Shown here: positions 49,721 to 60,014 of the stretch, in pieces
How positions within the stretch are numbered: position 1 is the stretch's first letter
Layout of the letters: every line of letters starts with the position of its first letter
Source: Toxorhynchites rutilus septentrionalis
Lineage: Eukaryota > Arthropoda > Insecta > Diptera > Culicidae
Direction: 5' to 3'
Assembly: GCF_029784135.1 (NCBI RefSeq)
Contig: NC_073746.1
Span: 77,824,704-77,888,703 of the forward strand
Length of the DNA stretch: 64,000 nucleotides
Made by a program: the position numbers and the translations under genes
The notes under the pieces: model-generated
What the model saw: the letters and a program-made list of their open reading frames with translations, nothing else
What the model was told of the DNA's origin: nothing
Database searches by the model: none

Positions 49721-49870
49721 TTAGGGCAATTAAAAGTTATGTTCAATAGTTATTTCAAAAATGTCGATGCATTCTAAAAAAATACCCAAAGTAACAAACG
49801 ATAAAATTGTATTAAATAATTCCACAGTCAACAATGTGGTCATGTCCTGGGCAACCCCCTACAACTTTTT

Positions 49871-50296
49871 TAGAAAATTGAGGCTCATCAGAAAAACTAT
49901 TCAAAATTATATTGCTGCCTAATTAAAAATGAGACATGGGGGTTGGGTGTCAAAGAATGAATTAAAGAGCGATAAGGGAGCTTTAATTTGGTTGATAAAA
50001 ATAATCAAGTTTATCATGCATTTTTGAGAGAAAATTGATATAAACTCCTAAGACAACAATAATTTTAGACTCATTTACTTTCAAACGGTTACTTAATTTC
50101 ACAAATTCAAATGTTTTTCATCTGTATCCAGCGCCAAATTTTCCAATTTTTCAAATAGAAACCACAAAATCGTTTTAGGTAAAGAACTTTTTGAATCAGA
50201 ACCAGTAAACGGACTACAAGCAAGAATATTTCAATGATCCTGTCATAGTAGAGATTCAATCATATGCGCAGAAGATTTTTTCATTAAATGTAATCT
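49871..50296. repeat. 426-bp tandem duplication, unit 1
   Basis: Starts TAGAAAATTGAGGCTCATC and ends TCATTAAATGTAATCT. Unit 2 begins directly at 50297 with the same sequence. Differences are few (for example CCTAAGAC/CCTAAAAC). The interior belongs to the dispersed family seen at 3225 and 54405. Confidence 0.95.
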
Positions 50297-50722
50297 TAGA
50301 AAATTGAGGCTCATCAGAAAAACTATTCAAAATTATATTGCTGCCTAATTAAAAATGAGACATGGGGGTTGGGTGTCAAAGAATGAATTAAAGAGCGATA
50401 AGGGAGCTTTAATTTGGTTGATAAAAATAATCAAGTTTATCATGCATTTTTGAGAGAAAATTGATATAAACTCCTAAAACAACAATAATTTTAGACTCAT
50501 TTACTTTCAAACGGTTACTTAATTTCACAAATTCAAATATTTTTCATCTGTATCCAGCGCCAAATTTTCCAATTTTTCAAATAGAAACCACAAAATCGTT
50601 TTGGGTAAAGAACTTTTTGAATCAGAACCAGTAAACGGACTACAAGCAAGAATATTTCAATGATCCTGTCATAGTAGAGATTCAATCATATGCGCAGAAG
50701 ATTTTTTCATTAAATGTAATCT
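50297..50722. repeat. 426-bp tandem duplication, unit 2
   Basis: Exact continuation of unit 1, ending at 50722, where the flanking CTTGAAAG begins. Confidence 0.95.
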
Positions 50723-51003
50723 CTTGAAAGATTACGGGGACACCCTGTATATATAATTTGTGTATGAAAGATGTTTTCTGACTGACTCGAAACCAATCAA
50801 AAAGATCGAAAAATAAATTACTCGAATCTTCTATATTCATTTCTCATCGAAAATCTTTAGATTTGTATTTTCAATTTGTTCCTAAGGGTTTGGGTGAATT
50901 TGGGTGGTGAAAAAATCGGATTTTTAGCGCATATGCGACATGTTTTGAAAATTCCTTCCTATCAGTTTATATCATTTTGGTAGCTAGTTTTTACATAACC
51001 AGG

Positions 51004-51028
51004 TATATATATATATATATATATATAT
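51004..51028. repeat. (TA)n microsatellite
   Basis: About 12 TA dinucleotides, uninterrupted. Confidence 0.95.
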
Positions 51029-51029
51029 G

Positions 51030-52640
51030 TTTTTTGTTTTTGAGTCGAATAAATTTTCCTGCTTTTTGTCATTTTTTCGAATACACTAATATTTTCATTT
51101 TTTTAGTTTTGAAGCAGGTTCGATCCTTTCATGGCCATGAACATATTTAAAGGTTTTTTTTATTAGATCGTTTATTTTTAACATGCTCAGTTACATAAGT
51201 TTAAAGGAGCTAAACTCCTAGCTGTATTGTTACTAGTATGAATAAGCATTTTTCCTTAATTCTGATATTAAAAATGTAGAAAACCGATTACTCGCGGTCG
51301 ACCATAAAAAGGTTGATGTATTTTCTTTTGGAAAAGGAGGGGATAAAAGGTTGATCGTATTTGAACGAGCTTTCTACAAAAAATACTAAAGTGCATGTCA
51401 AAGGACTGCTTTCAAAATAAAAGTGTTGAAACTCTTGTTTTTTTTTTAATTTTCCAGGTGTCAGACCTAAGCATACTCGAGCGTTTCATAAAAATTTCAA
51501 GAGCTGAGATGTTTTACATAAGAGATGAAAAAAAAGTTCATTAACTGAAACACATGGATAGTAAAAATATATCAATAACGAAAAGACATATTATCCTAAT
51601 GTTTTCAATGATTTTGTCTTAAAAATAGTCATTTGGTAGGCGCTTCGATATTTATCCAACAAATCTCCACAACATCACTGCAGTAAATTGCAGAGAAATC
51701 AATATTCATAATTTCTTTCAATTCATCGTCTATGCTTTGGACTGAATCTTTACTCAGAAATGAGGAAAGTATATCTGCAGGGGATGAAAATAATTCGGGA
51801 TTTTCACCCTGGAAAAGTTTCAGTCCATTTTCAACGAGCATAGATATTGATAAAAAAAAAGTTAGCTTCGTATCAGGAGAGTTTAATTCAATGTGAGCAT
51901 TTAACATTAAACTTGCTCGGGCCGGAGAGCTATTATGTCAGTTCTCATTTTCAACCAGAAAAACTTTGACTGTGATCCCAGTATATTTTAAGCGATAATT
52001 TTCAGGATCATTTCTAGAAAATCAGGCAAAATTGAGTGTTTGCCAGGATATCAGGGAACGTGTCAAGAAATCCGGGAAATCCTAAAAAATCAGGAAGGTT
52101 GGCATCACTGGGCAGAAGTTATGCAATCATATGTTCACAATGCAAAGAAGAGCCGGTTTTAGATATTTCAAACTACAAGTTTTACCGAGCGCGTGCGTTA
52201 TTTCGAGAACCATGAGCCATAAAACCAATGAAAAGAAGTGCAATCTTTTGGTACCTTTTCCGAAGCAGCAAGAGGTTGATTGCCCTTTCTGGCTCAACAT
52301 GGCAAGCTGTCAATAAACAAATTCGCTCAAACGGTGGTACAACGACATTTGTGTCATCCGGTCAACAGATAGGAACTGAGGACGATTGAAGAATACTGCT
52401 TGATTGTGAAGAACAACCTGAAGAAGAGTTGAACTGCAGGTGCCCAGGAGGAGCTAAAGCGAAAATGAAATGGATAATATCTCAATATAAAATTAAATTT
52501 TTGATTAATTATATTATTTTTCCTTAAAAGTTCATTGACTTCTCAGCAATTTTACCGAACATCATATTCCAATCAGACAGCTGGCTCCCGAGCTGCGATT
52601 TCGTGTTTGAAAATAGGTTGCAATTATTTTAATCATATGA
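51030..52640. other. AT-rich intronic DNA
   Basis: Holds no recognised element. A minus-strand frame at 51629-51907 (92 codons, MLNAHIELN...) has no identifiable domain. An open stretch on + at 52131-52316 may be an old mobile-element fragment adjoining the transposase relic below, but I cannot assign it. Confidence 0.4.
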
Positions 52641-52679
52641 TAAAAAAATCTAAATTTCAGTACTACCACCGTACATACG

Positions 52680-53070
52680 AAGGTGCGTAATACGGAATTC
52701 ACAAAAAATGATGCCGGCCAGAGCGTTGCAGTTAATGGTGACAGCAACAGTGCCACAATTATCGACTTTATATCCTTAGTGTGGAGAAACTGTGATTTCA
52801 ACAAGAAAGTACAACATACCATGCCGCGCATGGCACAATTGATCCTTTGAAAGACACGTTCGGCGAATGAATAATTTTGCGTGATAGGCCCGTGAATTGG
52901 CTTCCGAGAACATACGATTTAACACCGTTAAACAATTTTATAACTTTTATAATAATAAACCGTAAATGGAAACACTCGCCACGTTACCGCAGATATGGGG
53001 CCTTCATTGTTGCAGAAACGATCGAGAATCGAACCTCCCAATCGGACCAAGTGATGATTGATCTTGATTT
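52680..53070 (+). pseudogene. mariner/Tc1-type transposase relic
   Basis: Fragments in order on +: KNDAGQSVAVNGD, then after shifts HAAHGTIDPLKDTFGE, a stop, LRDRPVNWLPRTYDLTPLNNF and IENRTSQSDQV. They correspond to the END-G-VTVNGDRY, QQDGATCHTA, VNWPPRSCDLTPLDYF and C-terminal WTSRLD segments of a widespread insect mariner-like transposase. Stops and frameshifts make it dead. The element ends were not found. Confidence 0.7.
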
Positions 53071-53499
53071 AATATTAATATTCCATAGGCCGAATCCATG
53101 TTGAATATTTAGTTTTGCAATACAAATATATATCCTAGATTCACGATTCCGAAACCAATTACATAGAATTCTAGATTTTTACATTTATTACTCTTAATCC
53201 CAAATCCCCCTTCTACATTCATTCCCTATTTCTTAATCTATTTTTATTATTATACTATTTTTGTATAAACGATATCGAATTTCAAAATGAAAATCACGCT
53301 ATTGTCATCAATCCTGTTAAAACATCAGCTGGAGAGCATGTGTGTCGATCCAATGCGGTTTTGATTTTAAAAACGATTGCATAGTGACGCGAGAAATTGT
53401 GATTCAAAGAGGAAACAATAATCTGGAGTTCTTCGTCGACACACACCGTTCATTCGACGCTCTCCATCTCCTTCTTCAATGGCACAACGTTTCATAACG

Positions 53500-53590
53500 A
53501 AATTCCTATGCGAGGCAACACGCCTTGAATGTATTCTGAGTGATAAGCCTCAGAATATGTGACCACAGTGCAAGTCAGAATGAAATTCTT
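53500..53590 (-). mobile_element. SINE body remnant
   Basis: On the minus strand GACTTGCACTGTGGTCAC and GAATACATTCAAGGCGTGT match the body of the SINE at 19928-20201. The tRNA-like part is not recognisable. Confidence 0.6.
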
Positions 53591-54403
53591 TGACGAAATA
53601 TCTGGAGGGACTAGACGGATAGCATAAACATTAAACAACGAGATCCTCTTCAATCATTATGAACATCACTTCTCATTTTGAATTACGAGAGAACTCAATG
53701 GATTGTATCGTATGCTGATTTGACGCGGCCATACCAACGTCATTCTACGATGTCGTGTCAACAATGCATGGTCGACATATATGGTTGATGGTTGAGAGAG
53801 AACGACTGCGATTGCTACAACACAATAAACAGGAGCGGCATGAGGAAGAATACTTTCACTTGAGAGACGCTATCATGAGCAATGCCGACACAGTCTTTAC
53901 CATTGCCAAACCAACGCAATGCACATGACACTACGGCACGAGTGTTCATATAAAAAATGAAATTTTCAATAAATTATACGAATTCGGTCCCACAGGTTGT
54001 TGGATGTATTCGACTGAATGACCAACGCGAGGATTATCTTTTCACATATTTTAGTTTGGTTCGTGCGAGAAATACGTCCTGAGGAAATCGATAGTGTAAC
54101 TTCCTCGGAAATTTAAGGAAATTTAATATTCTGGAGATCGATCGAGTCACAATTATCCAAACGTATCGCAATTTTGCATTCTGTAATATATTGGACTCCA
54201 GTTCAATCGAGTTGTGTAAATGTGGCGACCCTGCAAACTTTCAAAACTAAAATTATAAATGAGAAAGAAACAGCTGTTTCTTTGTGTTGTAATCAGTCGG
54301 ACTTCGTACCGTAGATGGGCAGCATCGGCAGCAAACCGAAACCGGGAAGAAATGTAACCTTTCAACATTAAGGTGAAGTTTTAGTGGCTATTACATGTAC
54401 AGT

Positions 54404-54742
54404 GGGGTAAAAATCGTGATTTTTGAAGACTTTGCTTGAATTTTCACCAGGAACTGTATATCGATATTGCAGCCATAGTAAGAAAGATGGAAGTTGGGCA
54501 TCAAAAAAAAAAGGAGAGCGGTTAAAGAACTGTAATTTAATTGATAGAAATAATCTAGTTTAAAATAAATTTTTAGGATAAAATTAATAATAACACATTA
54601 AAAATTATTAACTTTTAAGTTTTCACTTCCAAAATGGTCATTTAATCCACTAATTTAGTTATTCCACTACTATATCCTGTACTAAATTTTCTCATCTTTC
54701 AGATGAAAGCATCAAAATCGTCTTCCGTAGCGTACTTTTTAA
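54404..54742. repeat. dispersed repeat family, left part of interrupted copy
   Basis: GTGATTTTTGAAGACT through the AAAATCGTC stretch matches 3225-3372 and the duplicated unit at 49871. It stops at TTAA 54739-54742, where the piggyBac-like element begins. Confidence 0.65.
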
Positions 54743-55969
54743 CCCATTTTAGGCCAAGTGTTCGAAAAATCGAACAGCACCTTTGATCGTTTTTCATGTC
54801 TTTGGACAGGATCCATATGGTAATGTTTTTGCACCAAAAGATAGCTTAATTTATTAGCTACTACTAATATCGATTTCATTCAATTTTGAATAGCTTTATT
54901 GGATAATAAATTCGATTTAAAGCAAATATGTTTGGAAGGTGTTTTCAATTTCAATTAAAAACCCCAATAAAATACAAAAATACGTGAAGTTTTCTACAGT
55001 ATTGCTTTGATAAAAGAACATACATTGTGATATAGAGCGAAAATCATTCGATTGAGTCGCATACAGGAAAATAACAGCCGGGGAAATTGAGTGTTCGAAA
55101 AATCGAACGTTGGCCATAACGAACATCTTTTTTTCTGCTGAATCAACATCAACACGTCTAACCTTCGCTGCGCATTTTGATTTGTTTACTTTAGAAGACG
55201 GAAGGTTTTTTTCATTTATTCTTGTATTTTCAGTTGTGAATGTTTGCAAATATCGATTAATTTAGCAAATATTATTGAAAATCTGTATGATTTTTTGTCC
55301 GTAACAACCTTAGATGATGGCAGCCCGTAGAATTTCTTTTGTGGGGAGCTGGAGGAAATGCTCAGTACGTATAGCGAGGATTCTAATGAGATTGTTTGTG
55401 TGAATATTCTTCCGCCGGACCGAATAATAACCTCCCAACCCTCTATGCCATTGTTTTTTAGCAGTACTCTGGTACTTTGCAGGTTTTGGAAAATGTTAGA
55501 TTTTTTCGGGAAATGGATAATTGGAGACACTAGTTTTTAAGTATTGACATTTCTCCAAAGTTAACAATAAAAATAACAGCATATGCTTTCGTTTGAAAGA
55601 ATAATAAGTTAATATTAATAAGTTACATGAAATAAGAAATGCCACATCTCACCTTAGGTGGATTAATTTGGATTTATAGTTATAGACCTCCATTCTCCTG
55701 TTCTTGTTCTTCCGGGAATCCAAAATTGATGCATTTATGAATACCGTATATTTGCTAATTGAAGTGACTTTTAGTGCGCAGTATGTTTGTACTTGCAAAA
55801 AAGGGCGGGTTTCGGCCAATGTTCGATTTTTCGAACAGTAATTTCCCGGAAAATGGAAGATGGGAAAAAAATAATTCTTGAACATTGAAGTTCCTTTAGC
55901 GTTAATAATCGAAAATACAACAATGGCTTTCGTCAAAAAAATAATTATTACAGCTTGGTCGTTAATGGG
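54743..55969. mobile_element. piggyBac-like non-autonomous element with TTAA duplication
   Basis: TTAA at 54739-54742 and 55970-55973 flank an element starting CCCATTTTAGGCCAAG and, on the other strand, CCCATTAACGACCAAG. TTAA target and CCC-leading TIRs are the piggyBac hallmarks. TTCGAAAAATCGAAC-type motifs recur near both ends and near 55095. Length 1227 bp is too short for a full transposase. A + frame at about 55340-55540 with acidic sequence could be a decayed N-terminal piece, but this is weak. Confidence 0.85.
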
Positions 55970-56115
55970 TTAAGGTAGAACCAGTTTGAGGCAACAGAGT
56001 CCGAAACAAAAAAAAGTTCAATAACTCTGTCATTGTTGAAATTCGAACATATGCGTGGAAGGATCTTTTTCATCAAATAAGATCGTCTTTCACCTCCTGA
56101 GAGAATCTGGATAAA
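55970..56115. repeat. dispersed repeat family, right part of interrupted copy
   Basis: GGTAGAACCAGT...CTCTGTCATTGTTGAAATTCGAACATATGCG aligns with 50193-50276 (AGAACCAGTAAACGG, CTGTCATAGTAGAG, ATCATATGCGCAG). Without the piggyBac-like insertion the two parts are contiguous. Confidence 0.7.
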
Positions 56116-56224
56116 TTTATTTTTTTCATGTGAGAAAGGTGTTTTGTGACTTTAAGGGGGTGAATAAAAAAACAAATTCCTATTTTATATTAAAAAAACG
56201 AATAATACATTAAAAAAAAACAAA

Positions 56225-56320
56225 TAAACAATTTTTTTTTGGCTCGATTATATACAGGATTCGATTATATACAGTGAAAAAAAAAATCAAAAACTGTATA
56301 TAATCGAGTCCGCGCTGTAT
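56225..56320. mobile_element. degraded MITE related to the 44.3-kb element
   Basis: CGATTATATACAG and CTGTATATAATCGAGTCCG form inverted ends similar to those at 44338-44552, with a shorter interior. The outermost left end is diverged. Confidence 0.5.
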
Positions 56321-56713
56321 CTAAAAATAAGTGACCTCGAATTATCTTTGCACAACTCGATTGGACTTGAGTCGAAAGGATTACAGAATGCAAAATAATT
56401 GTGATCCGTCCGGGTAATAATAGAGATAAAACATTGAGATAATCTACATTTCACATGTTTTACATACATTGAGTTGAGAAAAATGGCGGCTATAGTACTT
56501 CATTTGTCTGTATGTCATATACCGTTACCACGATCAAATTTCGGACTTTGGGAATCAGTGCTTTTAATTTGAAGATTGGACCAACAAAACTTTGTTCTCA
56601 ATCGAGTATATTACGAGGGTCGTTCAAAAAATAAGTTTCAGTGCCTCTGAAATCGCGGAAAAATTAAGTTAGGACAAAAAACAAGGTGATTTTCGTAATC
56701 TACGTTTTGTTTT

Positions 56714-56935
56714 CTATTTTTCTACATAACCGCCGTAACGTTCGAGGTATTTTTCATAGCATGGCACGAGTTTTTCTATTCCGAGCGCGAAGTGCGTAGC
56801 GTCCAACTTTTTTAGGTACGATGTAACTGCGTCACGAATTTCTTCAGTGTTATCGAATCGTTGACCGTCGAACGCGTGTTTCGGTAGACCGATTTGATGA
56901 TCGTCATCAAAGAACGAACCGTCATCATACTCGGG
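56714..56935 (-). pseudogene. mariner transposase C-terminal relic
   Basis: The minus strand reads AFDGQRFDNTEEIRDAV, YLKKLDATHFALGIEKL and YEKYLERYGGYVEK followed by a stop. This matches the C-terminal end of mariner transposases (GxRFD...GIxxLxxRW...GYVE). The catalytic core is absent. Confidence 0.75.
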
Positions 56936-57657
56936 TTCGGGAAGATACGATACAAAAAGCTTGATTGCACTGAAATTTCTAAATTGTCCGCTACGATACA
57001 GCGGTACGAAATTCTTCTTTTAAGTAGAACCCAAGATCACGAATGCTTCACTTTTGTTTATCGGATGATAATCCGCGCCGTCATTTCCGGCAGCATAAAC
57101 CTCAAACACGCTTTAGTTTCAAATTGTTTCATTTTTTTTTTTTTATCCAAAATATATATTTTATTAAGGCTCATATGGCGTCAGCCTAACGGGGCCGGGA
57201 GTTCAATATTTTGACAATGTTTGCTTACAACTATGTTAGTAATATGTAACCGATTACTCGCGGTTGACTCGAGGTTAGTATTACAAGTGTTCTCATAATT
57301 GGTATGTCGCAGTCTTCGATGCTCTGTACGTGTGCCCGACACGGGATACTTCCTATTGGGATGCAGCTGACCATTAATCAGCATCGCCCCCCTAGTCTGT
57401 ACCCCATATCTAGCGTGGTGCGTCTTTCTCGACTCGAGGAATCCAGGATAGAATGGTCACTAGCCGGCGCAATCATCAGCTCGTGTAGAGTTGTCATGAG
57501 CGGTACAACCTTTGGCTCTTGTTGAATGATCAGTGGACTGCACAACCTTCGGCCCGTGCATCTGTAAAGAGTGTGTGTATGTATTGCCGCGACTAAGTAA
57601 AAGTTTATCGATTGGATAGGAGGGATATGAAACGGGGACACAACGAAGGAAACATCA

Positions 57658-58092
57658 TTAAACGTTGACATCGGCGTTTCTGAGGAACAGGTATAGATGA
57701 AGCAGAAGATCAGGATCCCGGCTACCTAAGATATCCCGGACGGGGATATCCGACTGTCTGCCTTGTGCTCTCAGTACTCTAGAGTGCTGAGAGCGAGCAG
57801 CATGGAACCGGATACACGACCAGACAACATGCTCGATGTCGTGGTAGCCATCGCCACAATCACAAAGATTGTTTGCTGCGAGCCCAATGCGATAGAGATG
57901 CGCGTTTAGGTTGTAGTGATTGGACATAAGCCGAGATATCACGCGAATGAAATCACGACCTACATTCAATCCCTTGAACCATGCACTCGTCGAGACCTTA
58001 GGGATAATCGTGTGTAACCCACGACCGAACTCATCACCACTCCACATGCGTTGCCAACTTACGAGCGTATACTGACGAGGAATGTGGAAAAA
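57658..58092 (-). pseudogene. I-type LINE C-terminal zinc-finger segment
   Basis: Same frame as the RNase H part after the stop at 58093. It contains IIPKVSTSAWFKGL, RVISRLMSNHYNLNAHL and the finger C-D-C-GDGYHDIEHVVWSC (Cys62, Cys64, His73, Cys78 from Met at 58047). The normal end is at 57658, followed by about 520 bp of 3' UTR. Confidence 0.85.
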
Positions 58093-58986
58093 TTAATTAT
58101 AAGCAATTTGCCTTTCAAAAAGTGTGCCTTCTAAAGCGCCCACCTTAGCTAGCGAGTCCGCTTTCTCATTCCCCGGAATCGAGCAATGAGAGGGAACCCA
58201 TGCTAAGGTAATCTTGAATAATTTTTCGACCAAAACACTCAATAGTTGTCTTATTCTTGTTAGGAAATAAGATGAGCGTTTATCAACTTTCATTGAGCGG
58301 ATTGCCTCTAATGAGCTGAGACCGTCTGAAAAAATAAAATAGTGGTCGATGGGCAATGTTTCAATGATCCCTAATGCGTAGTATATCGCACCCAGTTCAG
58401 CGACATACACGGAACAAGGATCTTTGAGTTTGAAAGAGGCACTGGAATTTTCATTGAAGATGCCGAAGCCAGTGGACCCGTTTATAAATGAACCGTCCGT
58501 AAAGAACATTTTATCAGATTTAACTTTCCCATATTCTGCCGAAAATATCGGCGGAATAGAATCGGAGCGTAGGTGATCTGGGATTCCATGGATTTTTTGT
58601 CGCATGGACAGATCAAAAATGACAGAGGAATTGCAGAAGTATGGGAAGCAAACTTGGTTGGAGATGCCTGGTGAAGGATGCACGTCGTGGGTGAGGTACT
58701 CATGGTATAAAGACATAAAACTTGACTGAGGAGTCAGTTGGAGTAGATTTTCGAAGTTATCAATCACCAATGGATTCATGATCTTGCAACGGATGAGAAA
58801 TCTGTAGGATAATTCTGTGAACCGAAGAGTAAGCGGGAGTACTCCTGCCAAAACTTCGAGACTCATCGTATGTGTCGAATGCAAACACCCCATGGCTATA
58901 CGCAGGCAACGATATTGTATTCTCTCCAGCTTGAGAATATGAATCCTGGCAGCTGATCGGAAGCAAAAACTGCCATATTCTAACAC
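58093..58986 (-). pseudogene. I-type LINE linker and RNase H segment
   Basis: This continues the RT protein in the next frame from before LEYGSFCFRSAARIHILKLERIQYRCLRI. RNase H: FFTDGS (Asp164), YVAELGA (Glu197), FSDGLSS (Asp221), WVPSHCSIPGNEKAD (His267, Asp277), so all catalytic positions are present. A single nonsense codon at 58093-58095 follows IAYN and separates it from the C-terminal segment, which is in the same frame. Confidence 0.88.
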
Positions 58987-59059
58987 TGATAATATCGTTG
59001 TTTTGTATAACTGAATGAGGTCTCCTGGATGGGCACCCCACCATGTTCCGGTTATTGTT

Positions 59060-59887
59060 CCGGAGAAAATTGATTCTTTGCTGGCATTTCTGTTTCAAAT
59101 ACGCAATGTGTATTCCCCAGGTACATTTAGAGTCAAAATATACTCCAAGGTATTTGAAAAACATCGAGTGCTTGATCGTTTTGCCGGATAGGTGAAGCTG
59201 GAATTGGGCGGGTTCGTGCTTCCTAGAAAAAACGACCATTTCAGTTTTCTCCGTAGAGAATTCGATACCCAGCTTGAGGGCCCACGTGAACAGATTGTTC
59301 ATGGTATCTTGCAACGACTTTTGCAGAACGACGGGATTAGTACCCGTGATGGAAATAACTCCATCGTCTGCAAGTTGTCTCAGCGTGCAGTCTCTAGTTA
59401 GACAATCATCCATATCATTGACGTAAAAACTGTACAAGAGGGGGCTCAGGCAGGAGCCTTGTGGTAGGCCCATAAAACTATAACGAGAAGATTTCGAGCT
59501 GCCATGAGAGAAAATCATGTGCTTTTCTGACAGTAAATTGTACAGGAAATTGTTAAGAATTGGTGTAAGTCCACGATTATGAAGCTTCTCTGAGAGAATT
59601 TCCATGGAAACTGAATCAAATGCCCCTTTGATATCGAGAAAAATGGAAGCCATTTGTTCTTTGCGAGCAAATGCGATTTGGATTTCAGAAGATAGCATCG
59701 CGAGACAATCATTTGTCTCTTTACCTCGGCGGAAGCCAAACTGCGTATTTGACAGCAAATTGTTCGTTTCGACCCACTTGTCCAAACGAAGTAGAATCAT
59801 TTTCTCTAACAATTCACGAATACAGGATAACATCGCAATCGGCCTATACGAGTTGTGATCGCAAGCCGGCTTGTTGGGTTTCCGTAT
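59060..59887 (-). pseudogene. I-type LINE reverse transcriptase (partial)
   Basis: Minus-strand frame: PNKPACDHNSYRPIAML, LSNTQFGFRRGKETNDC, FLDIKGAFDSV, MGLPQGSCLSPLLYSFYVND and LRQLADDGVIS. LADD is the RT active site (residues 184-187 of the longer frame). The open frame extends upstream to 59923 only because it reads through the target duplication into mariner DNA. A frameshift near 59050 (after KQKCQQRINFLR) moves the protein to another frame. Confidence 0.88.
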
Positions 59888-60014
59888 AAATTGTTTCATT
59901 TGTTCTATTTTTTTCAAACACACTTGCGATACATTAGTTAGTTTTCATTGAACAACCAAATTTTAACAAAAAAATATTCATATGGCAGAACAACGTTTCC
60001 CGGGTCAACTAGCA

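Larger units (their letters stand above)
57134..59887 (-). mobile_element. 5'-truncated I-type LINE with RNase H
   Basis: A 13-bp duplication, AAATTGTTTCATT, lies at 57121-57133 and 59888-59900, giving exact ends. The minus-strand order is RT, linker, RNase H, CxC-H-C finger, 3' UTR and a terminal A-run (T-run at 57134 on +). The element starts within the RT gene, so the endonuclease and ORF1 are missing through 5' truncation. Presence of RNase H with RT suggests the I group; the clade is not tested. Confidence 0.88.
56611..59971 (-). mobile_element. mariner relic split by a LINE
   Basis: The left end reads TTACGAGGGTCGTTCAAAAA after TA (56609-56610). A degraded right end (TTTCATTGAACAACC, 59944-59958) is its inverted counterpart. 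Only about 0.5 kb of mariner lies left of the insertion and about 70 bp right of it, so most of the transposase had been lost. The LINE at 57134-59887 is inserted between. Confidence 0.7.

Noticed and set aside
51629..51907. 92-codon minus-strand open frame
   Set aside because: Possibly a transposon fragment but no motif could be identified; not enough for a gene call.
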